This document shows, piece after piece, positions 39,068 to 51,830 of a DNA stretch of 64,000 nucleotides. Position numbers and translations under genes: made by a program. Below the pieces are notes generated by a model. That model worked only from the letters and a program-made list of their open reading frames with translations, did no database searches and was not told the origin of the DNA. How positions within the stretch are numbered: the first letter of the stretch is position 1; each line of letters opens with the position of its first letter. Source of the stretch: Paragonimus skrjabini miyazakii (lineage: Eukaryota > Platyhelminthes > Trematoda > Plagiorchiida > Troglotrematidae); contig JTDE01000290.1 of the NCBI GenBank assembly GCA_014338405.1, positions 94,729 to 158,728 on the forward strand, read 5' to 3'.

Positions 39068-39112
39068 AAAACACACACACGCACACAAATAAACAAGCAC
39101 ACAAAACAGCAT
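39068..39112. repeat. CA-rich microsatellite
   Basis: Interrupted CA repeat with GCACACAAA and AAACAAGC interruptions. Confidence 0.75.
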
Positions 39113-41369
39113 TCTACACGTGTTTCAGCTGACTGACAACATATGGCAGTTTGTTAACTGTTTGTTGGGAACAACCGTGAGTTAGAATAAATAAAGACAA
39201 ACCGTGTTCTGAGTACACCCACCCTTGACTGAGGGAACAGTGATGGAAAGAGTAGAATCTATTGAGAACGATAGAAATAGTGTTTAATTTAACGAGCAAT
39301 TCAACGAAACAGCGATAGAGCCCCTGTCCGGGAAACTAGGAGAGCAATAGAGATACTGAGCAAGTAATATGGAATTTGAAACAAAACAAAACTTTCCGGA
39401 CTAAGTGCATACTGTTGTTTGCTGGAACGGAAATTGGTGTACTACTGATTGACATTTCCTCCGTGATGAAGTGTACAACTCACTCACTGAGCGTCGAAAC
39501 TTGATTAACCTGGCTTACCTCTAGTGCGTACGCGATAAACGTATGTCACATAACAATGATGTATTTGTGGGGATATTTATGTCAGACATTATTGATTAAC
39601 TTGCCTAATTGCCTGTCTGTATGGCGCGCCAAACAATAACGTGTACTGGCTACTAGGTAAGTGGTCGCTATCGTCGATAATCTCAGATGCTTAGCTGGTG
39701 ACTCTCCCAATGTTACGCATTTTTTCGGTGACTGGGATCTTTGTGAGCAACTGTTACAGATCTAGCTAGCTGAGACGTCAACATTAACTTTTGATACTTC
39801 TGTTCCCTGTAACTAGGTATTGGTAAAATGAGTCAGACAAAAACAAGCCACATATCTCTGGTAATAAGGAAAGGGTAGGAGTAGAATGAAGACTATCATT
39901 TAGAATCTAACATTTTGAGTCATGTTTTGTAAAGTTTGGGATCTGACACAAACAGCTGATCATCAGGTACAAGCTGCCGTCAATTGCATGACATCTTGCA
40001 AGAAACCGTCACTGGTAGCATTATAATCCATTTTTGTAAAAGGCAAGGGGGCAGTGTGTAAGAGTTCATTAACAAAGATATTTCGCTTACTGTTCACAGG
40101 GTACTACCTATGAAATGATATAATCAATTTAGAGTGAATAAGCCAAAGGCAAATACATCATATGTAAAGGGGACAAACCGGCAAGCTGTTGAACAAACTT
40201 GCATGATGGTTTCATACTGTTAACATGGCTCGATGAGCATGCCTCAGTTTAGTAGGGAAATTTCAGAAAATAATGACCAAAGATTACATTACGAGATAAT
40301 GTGAATTAGATTGGCAGTGGTGAAGTACAAATGAAGGTAAGGTAAACATGAGCTGACGCAAAGAAAAGCAAGAATGATATGGTCAATATAAAGAGGAATA
40401 CTATTTGATTTTGCGTAAACGGAAGATTTTTGATAATCCAACAATTTTTATGTCGTGCCAAGATCTTTATCAGTCTATTTTGGTGAAGCCAATGTTTGCG
40501 TCAATCTTATGACCAGTTACTTACAAATGCGCCGCCAGCGGTTCGGTTTACCGAGGAACATAATAAGTTGGGAACCGTCTTGTTGCTACGGACTTCCAGT
40601 TGTCCTAACACATGACTAACTTATCGTCTTTGACAGGTACAAGTAGGAGTATGTTAGAGTTAGTTGGGCAACATTACAGGGAAGTTCGGCTTGCTGCCGC
40701 TTCCGACGTCCTTACTTCAGCGAACATATCTTTCGTGGCGCTGTACGTACGGTTTATGGTACAATTAAATTATCTTTCAGCGTATTAAACAACAAGGAGA
40801 CACTTTTACATGGTATTTTTAGAACAGTATATTCGATATTAATAGGTTTAACATATAAATATGGTAAACAGAGCAGACATTATCTAGCACGTTTGAATGT
40901 GAGAGATGTTCGTCTTGTTCCACTTCGTGCGATGGGATTGTTCGGCACATTCTGTTTATTTCTTTTCACATAAGGGAACTCTTTTTGGTGATGCATGCAA
41001 AGGTCTTAAAATCGAGTTACTGAACATATCGGGTGCTTTTACAGTGTATACATCTAGACAGATGGCCTTTCTGTTTCTGATCAGTGTTACGCTGTGAAGT
41101 GCAATTTATCTGCTAGTCCCGTTTTATATATAACGCTACTATCTCTGTGCAAGAAAATCAATTTGGCGTTTTGTTATAGCACTTCCTGCATGGCTGAAGC
41201 AAAAAATATCCCGTATTTGTTTTAACGAAGTGCGACCTGTTATACTTTACCTAACGTCGTTTCCAAAGTTATGACACTGACTGTTTTATTTTACTCGCGA
41301 GTAAATTCCGCAAAAACGAATGAAATCTGGAGATCTGACTTAGTATACACTGTACGTAACCCATACTAG

Positions 41370-41565
41370 ATCGAAGCCCTCGCATTCAGACAACACTTTC
41401 AGTTAGCCTACTTTGAAAGGAAACAGTAGACTGGAGGTTCGCTCTTATTAAGACACATCAGTGGCATATATCCTTCTCCGAATCGGAATTTACCCTCGTG
41501 GTTGCGTAACTGGCGTGCCTACCAAAATGTCAGTAATCACATCTTAGGAATGACCGGGTGACTAT
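41370..41565 (-). mobile_element. hammerhead SINE, copy C
   Basis: Minus-strand copy aligning with the 44.3-kb element from its 3' tail through the hammerhead to the tRNA-like part. The core box is CUGAUGU (41,461-41,455), one base off consensus, and GAA is kept at 41,440-41,438. Stem II (GUCUU/AGAGC) has one mismatch and wobbles, and stem III is disrupted. Probably inactive. Confidence 0.6.
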
Positions 41566-44183
41566 ATAAAAGAGCTCAACCGCAACCGGTTATGGATAGC
41601 GTTCAGCTTAAACGATCTATCTGAAAAAAGGTCTTACATAATCACATCATTTACTCTGCCCAGTAACCCTGTGTTCAAAAAATCTTAGTTGGGTTGAAAC
41701 CACAGACATAATTGAAAACTCGAGTCTGGTGCTTCCGACCAAATCAAACTAGCTGACAGGTTTAATCGAATGCGAAGGCTGTGGTAAAGTGTGTTGTATT
41801 CAGTTGAGCAGGTTTGAAAACGAAGTGTAGGTAGATTTTATAGGCCCTATTCCGCAGTTCGAATACACCTCAAACTTGCATCGCATTAGTGGCAACTCAC
41901 AATTCAGAATATTAAGCTACTCTGCTTAATTTCCAATTGAAGTGGGGATGGGTGATCTTTTTAAAATGTCACTGCTGAAGTAACTTTCAACTGGATGCAT
42001 CATACTGCCTTCCAAGGTAAATTAATAAAGAAACACTTGTGATGTTACTGTAAACTGTGGCTTAACAACCAACGTAATAGACACCTCTTGTTTTTTAACT
42101 GAACGATATAAGCGTAATTTTGGTTGCACCTCATTTCTTGAAGAAGTTGCAAAAGTAAAAGGATAGAAGTCTGAATTGTGTAGGTTTTTCTTCTCTGAGC
42201 TCATCTTTTTTGAAAATCCCGACTTAAAGTCATTCGCTCGTATTTGTCATGGTCTTGACAGCTACAATCTTTAGTTTCATGAGGAATAAAATTCAGCATA
42301 CCTAGATCTAAGTTTAACATTAACACTTCACCTGAAATCCGGGTGATCAGGCTTATAATTGAAAAACCAACTAGTCGGAACAGATTAATCGCAAACATTT
42401 GTTTTTAATAGACCTATGTGTGAGTTGCATTTATACCATAATATCCTACAAGGGCAGCTGGTTGGCAGTCTGAGAACTTACCTCTGGGCCCACACAACAT
42501 AAGTGAACTAAAACTGTCTCTCAGACGTTGCTAAGAAAACGAGGCGTACAGCTCAATTTTTATTTCGCTGTGCCAACTGTCTACCGGATGTAGCGCACGC
42601 CACAAGTTATTTCAAAGTAATTAAAGGAGACTGGGTGCTATCTATGATAAAACTCAATGATGTGCACCTCATTTTTAGAAAGTGCCATGTAAGTCTGATC
42701 GAGTATAGCTATAGATATATCCCCTAGTATAAGAGTGATAGTTTCAAATATCCACATATCAAGTGTGTAGCCAAGCAGCAATGTGAGCATTTATATCGCG
42801 TGAACTCTTAATAAGATTGTATACATATCTTTGTGGTAGGGTTACTGCACACTTCCAGTGCCTGACGCTAGAGTCATTGCATTAGAACTGTACACGAAGC
42901 GCTTGTTTACACATGCTGATGATCAGAGATATGTTGGCGCTCTATATCTGAGCATCGGAAGGCCCGTTCCAAGGTTCGATGTTTTTTAACGCTGAGTGGT
43001 TAGCTGGTTATGTAAGCGACAAAGTGTTAGAAGGTTCTTTACTTATTAGAAGATCAATTGGCAGATGAAAATAAAGAAGAACTCTCCTCAGAGTACCATA
43101 TATAATCGAAAGCCTTTGGTAGAACCATCTGCAAGAAAGTATAATCACTGTTAACGGTTAAACAGGCAAAACCGACGGGAAGGACCGTTAACAATAGATG
43201 GAAGTATAAAGGTCTCAAACTGTTGACGCTCAGACATTTTCCTCACATAGGGTTTTATTCAGTTGTTAGTACATAGTTTAGAACCAAACCAAATTGGAAA
43301 CAAACAGATGGAATTCGTCTCGTAAGCCGAAATCTCCACCTACTGGACGATCCCCACAAGCAGTGTTTTTATGATTAGCGGTTTAATGACTAACAGCTAA
43401 CGGGGTCTTCTAGGTAAAGTGGAACACCTTGATTCACATCTCTTTTTGTCTATTGCTACCCTATGTGTCCAGACAAAGAACGAATCGGTCATGCGACAGA
43501 CTGTGCCGGTTCATTGTTGAACACTGAAAGACATTAACTTGATTATATTTTCCACTATTTTTTTACTAGATTAAACATGTACAGTTTTATCTTGTTCTGG
43601 AAGATCATGTAAGATTGATATTCAGCAGTCCCGTAGACATCGACTGCTTCAATAATACGAAAAGCTGGTTTTTAATTGATGTTATCTGACACGAAACAGG
43701 CGGAGTTGCAATTGCATTGTCCATTAAGTGCTGATCTATGTAAAATATATGGCCGAGCTAATAAAAACCCAAAAGCTGCCAAATCGAAGGTTCAATCAGT
43801 TCTACATGATAGCTAATCAACCAAGTGAGTATATTAGTTCAGTAGTATACTCCTTAAAACAGGAAATTATCGGAAAAAAACGCGATTGTGATCAATCATC
43901 GCTGTGTGTAGGTGAAACGACGTGGACTGAACAACGTTCACTCATGAGGCCACCTTCATATGAGTCGATGTTTTCATATGATGCACAAGTGGCAGCATAA
44001 TGGCTAAAGGCCAAGTTTAACAAAGATGTTGGTTGATTTTTAGGTGCTTGCTTGTAATTTAACACTGTGAAGCCTGTAAATTGTAGTGTTGTAAAGTATT
44101 GGGGGCCGTGAAGATAGAAAGCCTAGGTTAAACAATGTTCTTGAGTCTAAATGAATGTTACCGAATTGTTTTTAGTGGGGATG

Positions 44184-44230
44184 TTCCGATTATTAATGAG
44201 TAGTCGAGGATTTGGTTAATTTCAAGTTGA
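44184..44230. repeat. flanking segment shared with 51,785-51,830
   Basis: A 46-base stretch around AATGAGTAGT...GGATT resembles 51,785-51,830 at roughly 80%. Here it lies on the 3' side of SINE copy D; there it lies on the 5' side of copy F. That is what a tandem or circularly permuted unit would produce. Confidence 0.5.
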
Positions 44231-44249
44231 ACATCACCCACAATTGATC

Positions 44250-44565
44250 GCGGCCGTCGCATTCCCATAGACTTTCCAGTCGGCCCCTTTCGAAAAGAAG
44301 CACTAGACTCGAGTTTCGCTCTCATTAGAACTCGTCAGTAGTTCATATCATCGCCACTGCCGGGACCTGAACTATGGACGTGCTGTTCATGAGGCAACCG
44401 TGTTTGCCACTGCGCCATTGACCTCACGTTAGGCATGACTGAATCATCATATGTGAACGCTCAACCACTTTCTCTTGTGAGTAATGATCACGTTGCCCGA
44501 TCGTCTTGAAATGGAGACACAGTTAGTGTCTGTTAACTCCAATCGATAACCCCACGATTCTACTT
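44250..44565 (-). mobile_element. hammerhead SINE, copy D (best preserved)
   Basis: Minus-strand non-autonomous element, read 5' to 3' from 44,565. It has a leader of about 140 bases shared with copies B, E and F, then a tRNA-like promoter: box A TGGCGCAGTGGC at 44,417-44,406 (fits TRGCNNAGTGG) and a degenerate box B AGTTCAGGTCC at 44,373-44,363. The hammerhead follows at 44,344-44,300, then a short tail. Box spacing suits RNA polymerase III. The architecture (tRNA-like promoter followed by a hammerhead) resembles the Smα repeats of schistosomes. Ends are estimates from where copies stop aligning. Confidence 0.7.
44300..44344 (-). ncRNA. type I hammerhead ribozyme with intact core
   Basis: Read on the minus strand, every catalytic element is present. 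Stem I: GAACUA (44,344-44,339) pairs with UAGUGC (44,305-44,300) with one mismatch. The core box CUGACGA is at 44,338-44,332. Stem II: GUUCU/AGAGC, five pairs including one G-U, loop AAUG. GAA is at 44,317-44,315. Stem III is the self-complementary ACUCGAGU (44,314-44,307), then C17 at 44,306, so cleavage is expected between 44,306 and 44,305. The UH cleavage rule is met (U then C). Stem III has no loop when folded in one molecule, as in the minimal hammerheads of Penelope-like elements, so cleavage may need dimers. Sister copies keep the helices through compensating changes. Confidence 0.8.
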
Positions 44566-44694
44566 TAGATACTGCTGCGGAACGAACGAAGATGTGACAC
44601 ATTTAGAAGACATAGGTCTGTTATAAAATGAAACCAAATAACCAAAACACTCTATAAATGAATGGGCTAATTGTTATCTCCGGTTAGCTTGTTT

Positions 44695-44960
44695 TTAAAA
44701 GAGGTATCAGACTTGAATCCCGCTCTTGCTAGAGCTTGTCAGCAGTTCATCCTCCTGCCTCAGTGGGGGATAGAATTCTAGCCACGCTTTCATGAGACAA
44801 CCGTGGTTACCACTGTGCCGCTGGCCTCATATCAAGCATGACCGAATTAGCATATTCATCCAGCCATATTCGACCGTGAGTGATGTTCGGATTGCCTAGT
44901 CGCTTCGAGAAAAATTGCAGTAATTCTCTTGTGAACTGAAATCGTTAGTTCTGCGACTAG
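44695..44960 (-). mobile_element. hammerhead SINE, copy E (tandem to D)
   Basis: Same strand as copy D, with the C17 equivalents 404 bases apart (44,306 and 44,710). The leader, tRNA-like part (box A-like CGGCACAGTGG) and hammerhead all align. Stem II is perfect (GCUCU/AGAGC), including a C-G where copy A has U-A. The core is damaged: CUGACAA (44,742-44,736) for CUGANGA and GGG for GAA. Probably inactive. Confidence 0.65.
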
Positions 44961-46014
44961 GATTGAGGAGCTTTAACACAACAGGTACCCGGAACTGGCT
45001 GAAGAGAGATTTTATGGGTATGCAGCAAATGCGGTCATCTGTGAGTGGTGCTCAAGTTATATCAGCCGAAATCTCATTCGACTCGCCGAGAACTGCTGAA
45101 TGTATTAAAGAGAAATGTCACAAAACTGGATGGAACATGGTCTTAATACACAGGATAACATTTCTGGCAGTGCCTTGAACGGGATAAACTTCCTTAGCTG
45201 TTTTTCATAATTTTACCTTTAGGTCGGTCAAAATTGGGCGATTTAATTCCCGAAATATTTCTTAGCGATCGTCTACCAGCTTCGATTTAGATGTAGCTAA
45301 AAACAGACTGTCGGATGAAGCCAGCGCGTAAACATGTAAAATGCGTCTATTGAAGGAAACAGATGTACATTAAATAAAACTATGATTTAGTTAACGTTAC
45401 CATTTGTTGATAAGACGTGACTCCAGATTTGTTCTAGATTCATAGATTCCTGCTTGAGACTCTGGATGCACCAGAACGGTGTGACTGCAATATTAGTATA
45501 GCTTTGTACTAGTTTCATATATGGTGTAAATCAGCAGAAGAAAACACTGAAAAAGAAGTGTCAGTGATTTCAAATGATCAGGTTGCCACCAAAACATTAT
45601 TTAATTATCTGTGATAGACCACGCAGCATTTTTAGTGCAACAAAACGGTGCTATATTTCAGTACGTAGTTATATCGCGCGGTCTCTATACCTTAAACATA
45701 TTTTCTGTCGAAGGAAATTGAAAATGTTGTTGTACGCTGAACATGCAACTAAAGATGTGTGTATGGTTGAAAAGGTGTTCATGCATATTACTACTGAGAA
45801 CTTCACATATTTTCATTTCTTGGCTTACCACGTACCAATACATCACATACTTAAAACAACACCATTCCTGTGCAATAGATTTAAAAATCGGTTATGTACA
45901 ACAGGAAGTTGAATGGCCGATTGTTAACTCGAACTCGGCTGTAAGTAACTGCAATGTAACAATGTGAAGTATAAACTTTATGCAAGCTTACTGCCAACTG
46001 TGACTCAATTTCAA

Positions 46015-46050
46015 TGAACAATATATTGAACAATATGTTGAATAATATCG
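46015..46050. repeat. three copies of a 12-base unit
   Basis: TGAACAATATAT, TGAACAATATGT and TGAATAATATCG follow each other directly. Confidence 0.75.
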
Positions 46051-49000
46051 GTACTTTTAACTATCCAGAATAGCACTCATTGAGAGTCGCGTATCGTTGC
46101 TTGAATTTCATTGTTGTTGAAGATAAGGTCTTTTTACCTGACTTAGCCTGTTTTGACCTACCAAGTGTCCCTCATTACCATTTGCTGCAATTCGTCTCAT
46201 CGATGTATAATTATATAATGGAACAGCTGATGATGAGGAAGTGAATCTTTCGGATCACATGACTTCTAATTGGCGGCAACTACCAATGACCTGTTTCTAG
46301 TACTGTCCGCTATTTGAACTATACTTATATATAGGTGTGTTAAACGATACCCAATTTATCTAACATCTTACCCCACTATAATTCATGGAATGGCCCACAA
46401 AGACTGCTAGAATGACTGTTGTTTATCTTAACAACAAAACTACCGTGGGGTATTTAGTCAAAGTAATAATTTGATGACAAATAAATAAATAAAATTTCTT
46501 CCTAATCAACAGTATTTAACTCTGACTTTCGCTCACAGGGTAGCAGTATTGTTGCTATGTTAGGCATTGTGTCAAGTTAAGCCCATCCGTCTATGGATAA
46601 TTAGTGAAAGGAACTGGTGTTGTTTTTGCAAAGCAATAGTTATAGCTGTTGATCAATTACGATTAAAAAACCCACTGTTGTATTGAGCAGCGCCGTTAAC
46701 GAGGGAACATACAAAACGTAAGAAGTTGTCATGAAAACATCCGAGTTGTGAGGTGGAAAACAAAATGAACGGGACCTGAATTCGAGTTTTCTAATGAGTT
46801 ATTGCGTTAACTCCTATAGAGTTGGCTCAGGTCAAAAGGCGACTTTCTCAAAGATGAATTCAGTCCTCTACACGTTCTCATTTTCAGCAAATGAAGGACA
46901 CTTTCCTCAGTGAACTTCAGTCACACAATACCAGTCATCCTCAGAAACCGCACGGCTAATTTTCCGAACGGCCGTCATCGGTAAACGTTGAATAGAACTA
47001 TTGGTTAAATCTGGTGGTTAATCCATGAACAAAAATGCCGGGTTAGTACGGAAATCGATCTGAATAAAAAATGACAGAAGTAACTTACCCTTGAGGGCAG
47101 ACAATTGAATTATTTCTACCAAAATCTAGTGGAATATGCGGAAATACACTCAGGGAGGGTGAACTCTATGGCTACAAACTTTCTGCACATTGTAAAATAA
47201 TACAAAATAACTAAATCAGCACAATGTTTACAAGAAATTCATAACAGCATTATAGACACTTTGGGGACTTGGTAAAAGTTGTGATATCTGCTGAAAACAA
47301 ACCAAAGAAAACAACCGGTGGACAATATGGTTGACGAGAATCATGTAAGTGTGAATAAGTCAACTGGGTAAGAGATGTGCAATAAAAACAGCCCTCAAAC
47401 TTGGGATATAAAGTGAGATGCATTTGAATCTAGTAAAAACGCCGATATTATAATTCACCTGTACCAGACTTTCACTCAAGTTAGTCCTCAGATACTTAAA
47501 ATATCAAAATAGGAATTGTATTGAGGGGTTCGACTAGTTGCCACTTACAGCAAAAAAATAATTGCATGTCAGTTGTCTAAGGGTAATTCATCGAATGAGT
47601 TTGAAGAATACGCCATTTCTTGCCGGTTAACAACACGAAGAAGTTCGCAGTTGATCTCACGTTACAAAACTCAACGATTACAATGTCAGAAAGACATGCA
47701 CCCTGAAAGGACGACTGGAAGACAATGCTAGTTCTTCCTGAACCCATTGATCAGATGTATTGCTTGCAAGAATTGGAGTGGAATATCCTTAAATGCATAC
47801 AAGAAGACCGTGTGAAGATGATAATATCGGGTTCCTCCATTTCAGACAGTCTATGTTAGTTAGTTTTCTAGAAGTGACACATTGTGTACAATCGTAAACT
47901 ATTCACAATCTCATACCGGTGTGACCAATTTTTTCGGCTTAATGTCCATCTGAAATTGGTGTTTTATGCATGACTTTTGCATTAGGCATTTCCAAAGTAA
48001 AAGTATACGGCTTACTCGACGTAGCATCGACCTAATGTACCAGATTGCATGCTTAGTGCGGTTTTGCATCCGACTGAGAATCCCTCGAGATTTTTGACCA
48101 GAGGGTTTACAAAAATATATGAAAGCAAATAAACCTATGTATCGAAATAGTATTGATGGGCTCTACTCTAGAAGTTTGGATTGAAAATTCACATTTGTTC
48201 CTACACGTGTTGATAAATAGATTGGACGAACGTTGTGTCGATGTCCTTCAGAGATACGGGAACCATGTGACAATTGAAAACGTTACCCATCACCTAGTAA
48301 CAGGGTGTCTGTATAATCATCAAATAACTCCACCACGTGGGTTCGTATTCTTTCTAAAGGTTGAATTATAATAATCCGTCAACTACAGGTACCTTTTTAT
48401 TGATTGCACGTGGATATAGCAGATAGTCTTTATCGGCGTCAGCAAAAGACACGCGTAAAATAACTGATGACGCTCTCTATTTTAATATCGTTTATTACAG
48501 TCCACTTTATAAGCGTACCAAAAGTTGTCAGGAAGCACACCATGTATACTGTTTCTCCAAACGGAGATTATGAAATTGACTAACCTATTCTCGTAGGTCG
48601 CTGACAGCACAATGAAGACAATTTACATGAAAAATTACATTTCTGGGTGACGAGATAAACCATTGTCCAAGTGATATACGAGCAAATATATGATCTTCAA
48701 GGTACGGTATTTGATAGCATCGTAAAACTGACTGACGAATGAAACGATTCACATAAACATGAATACTTGTGTGCGAATATCCTACTGTGAGTGGGTAAAA
48801 AGTGACCTCCTAACTCGTGGTGGTTGAATCGAAGTCAATGGGCTAAATTATGTCGGAGACAATGAAACCATTTCAGTGTCAGTTTAACAGTCTAACTTCC
48901 ATTTGATATTACTAATTTTATGTAAACTTTTATGCTGACAATTTAAAGATTGACAGTAATTGTTCAGTACACGCAGGAAATATTATAAGATTTTCAACAA

Positions 49001-51589
49001 TAGGGCTAATTTGGCTTATTTTAGAAGCAGTCTACAGCTCTAATATTATACTAATCCTTTAAACCAACAGTAGTTAGTCAGCATTCCACATTATTGTTTG
49101 ACAGGAAGAAGACGCTATGCTTTGAAAATAAAAGGTCGTGGAACGGATGAGATACAATACATGAACCTACATATCTAAACATATATAATGAACATCAATG
49201 TATGCGAACATTACAAACAAACACCCAGGTCGCATGTAAGAGTAGGAGATTACGTATCTCAATTGTTACCTTCACTTTTCTCCCCGAAACTTTTATTTAC
49301 CTGGAGGAAAAGATGGTTAACCTGAGATAACACGCCACCGAAATTTTCCTGCATTCTATAAGTTCCGGTCAAATTCCACGTCACCTAGTTTTTAGTAGGG
49401 CGGACAAACATGAACCACATTTCTTAAACTATCACTGACTGTTATCAACGCTTCTTCATCAAATCAAGGACTGCCTATCTATTACTTTGAACAAATGGGT
49501 TAGGGACTCGTCAAAGAACGTAAATTTCGACATACGATGATTGACATTCCCCAAGCATGGCATAACCATGAAAACATAAAACATTTCTGTGGTATTATGA
49601 TTGAACCAAAAAAGTATGCACTGCCAAAAGCATGTCATTTGCTGCATGCTCATTGAAACCATTGGATGCATTCACCTTAACAAAACAGTCCGATCCCCAG
49701 ATATGATTGACGTCAGCAGGCAGCCTGCAAAGTAACACTGCTTTAAGTTAGTGTAGGGAAAGGTGACCGGATCTCCATATATACTACCTGGCTAGGTCTG
49801 ACGGTCTTTTTGATTAGTGACATTAACCAGGTTACCTTGAATCACACATAATTCAGCCCTATCAGTGGAAACGGTCTTCAAACCACCTGATGTGCACACT
49901 CATAACTTAGGAAAGTGGACACCCGTTAGTAAACATTTTATTTTACACTGTTAGATAAATAATTGTAGCGTAATGCTTCGGACCGCCTTGATCGTATTGA
50001 GAATTTCGTGCACATTTATGGAAGAGATTGTCACGTAGGTCTTTGGAGACCTCGTTTGGAATCTTAAGCTGTTTAAGTGGGAAACAAAGACAACATATGA
50101 TAGACAGAATTGTGTTGGAAAAGCTTTGCGACAAAAATACAGAGTGGGCAATACTTTGGGCAGTACTTTGGAAGTATTCCTATCTTATATATCTACAGGG
50201 TGTGAACATCTGCCATTTCAATGGAATGAGAACCCGTAAGTGAGCTAGACGAGTTCGATGTTCATGCTTCGTAGGTTCATTCACTTTCAAAGTTCTCGTG
50301 TCATCGGCACGTTGCCATGTTCATCCATTAGTAGAAAAGACACTACTTATGCATTCAGCCAGACACAGTAAAATCAAGTGTAACAGGCCAACCACCATGC
50401 ACAATAGTATGTGAGAATGTCTCCGAGTCAATCCACAGAGTGATTTTTCAAAAACCTATCAGATCGACTTTCTGCAAGTCAGAATTCAAACCAGTACGAT
50501 CTGTTGCTCAGTATGGTCTAGAGTACGAACATTCGAAGTACTCAAGGTTAAAACAGCGGACCGGTCTGGTAGAGAAACTTGCACGATTAGTTTGCCTTTG
50601 GAGCGAAAACAGAAGACATTACTAGATACACCAATATTGGGGCTACCTTTCCAATTTCGGAATTACCAAAAGCATCATCGCAACTTAGAGATAGAAGGAT
50701 CTGAATGTTAAATTTTAAATTGTGGTTGGGGGTGAATTTGACTGTGGTAGAAAATCCTTAGATGAAGCGTTCTGGTCTATGCATAGTAAAAATAACTGAT
50801 GCAATACGGTAGTTTTGTGTAGAAAACATCAAGGTTTTATAATGAACTGGGAAATTACCAAAACATCCAGATCTAGACAACAGAATGGTTGCGGATAGCA
50901 ATCAAATCTTTTTACCAAAATGCTTGTGGAGTCAGGCGGCGGGTGGACATAAATCAATCAGAAGCAATACCAACTGTCTGGAGTATGATGTAGATCATTT
51001 TATGCTCCCCAGTCTGTAGTGCGAAGAAACTCTCAATAAAGGCCGTGTTGAAGTGCGGTATAGTTATCACTACATCAGAGTTTGTACTATAGGCCTTCAT
51101 ATCAAATCAAGAACTAGTCTGTTCGAGACGGCGTTTTTTTCATACTGCTAAACTAGGTGTTGAACGAAACGCCAATTCAGTTTCTTATCACAAGCAATTA
51201 CAGGCACCCGACCAGCATTCAGTTTTCAGCTGAGTCTAAGATTCTTGGCTGTTTGTGATTAGTAAATTTGCTGGTCTTTAAATTCTTAGAAACATGCTGT
51301 AGACACTTTGTGAATCCTGTAAAATTAACTTATACACACTCCATCTGCATAATTCACAGTGTACCATAAAACCAGATTGTGCACATCTGCATTCTGCACA
51401 ATTTTGTATACTCAACTGAAGTGTCTTAATAATTCATTGTGTTATGAACAACAATCTGTTTATGGAAACAACTTTCAGATCAAATCCATTTAAGAGGTCT
51501 CTTGCATGTTGTTTGTGAATGCACAATTACACTGTGAGGAATATATTTATTGTTCAGAACTATAAATTAAATCCGACAAGTATCAAACA

Positions 51590-51760
51590 TGTGGACCACT
51601 GCGCCAATAACCTCACATTAGGCACGACCGAATTATCGTATATGAGCCTGAAACCACTTTTGCTTGTGAGTTATGATCAGGTTTCCCGATCGCCTCGAGA
51701 GGTGACACAGTAACTGTCCTGTCAACTCCAATCGATGACCCCTCGATTATGACTTCACAG
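51590..51760 (-). mobile_element. hammerhead SINE, copy F (leader only)
   Basis: Aligns with the leader and box A of copy D at roughly 80% (shared blocks around CACTGCGCCA, GTGAGTTATGATCA and CAACTCCAATCGAT), but stops before the hammerhead. It is followed by the segment 51,785-51,830, which also occurs beside copy D. Confidence 0.6.
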
Positions 51761-51784
51761 ACATCATTAACTCATTGAGCGGTA

Positions 51785-51830
51785 TTCTGATTACTGATGA
51801 GTAGTAGGGGATTCTGGTTTTCAATTGTTG
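51785..51830. repeat. flanking segment shared with 44,184-44,230
   Basis: Second copy of the 46-base segment described at 44,184. It lies just beyond the leader end of SINE copy F. Confidence 0.5.
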
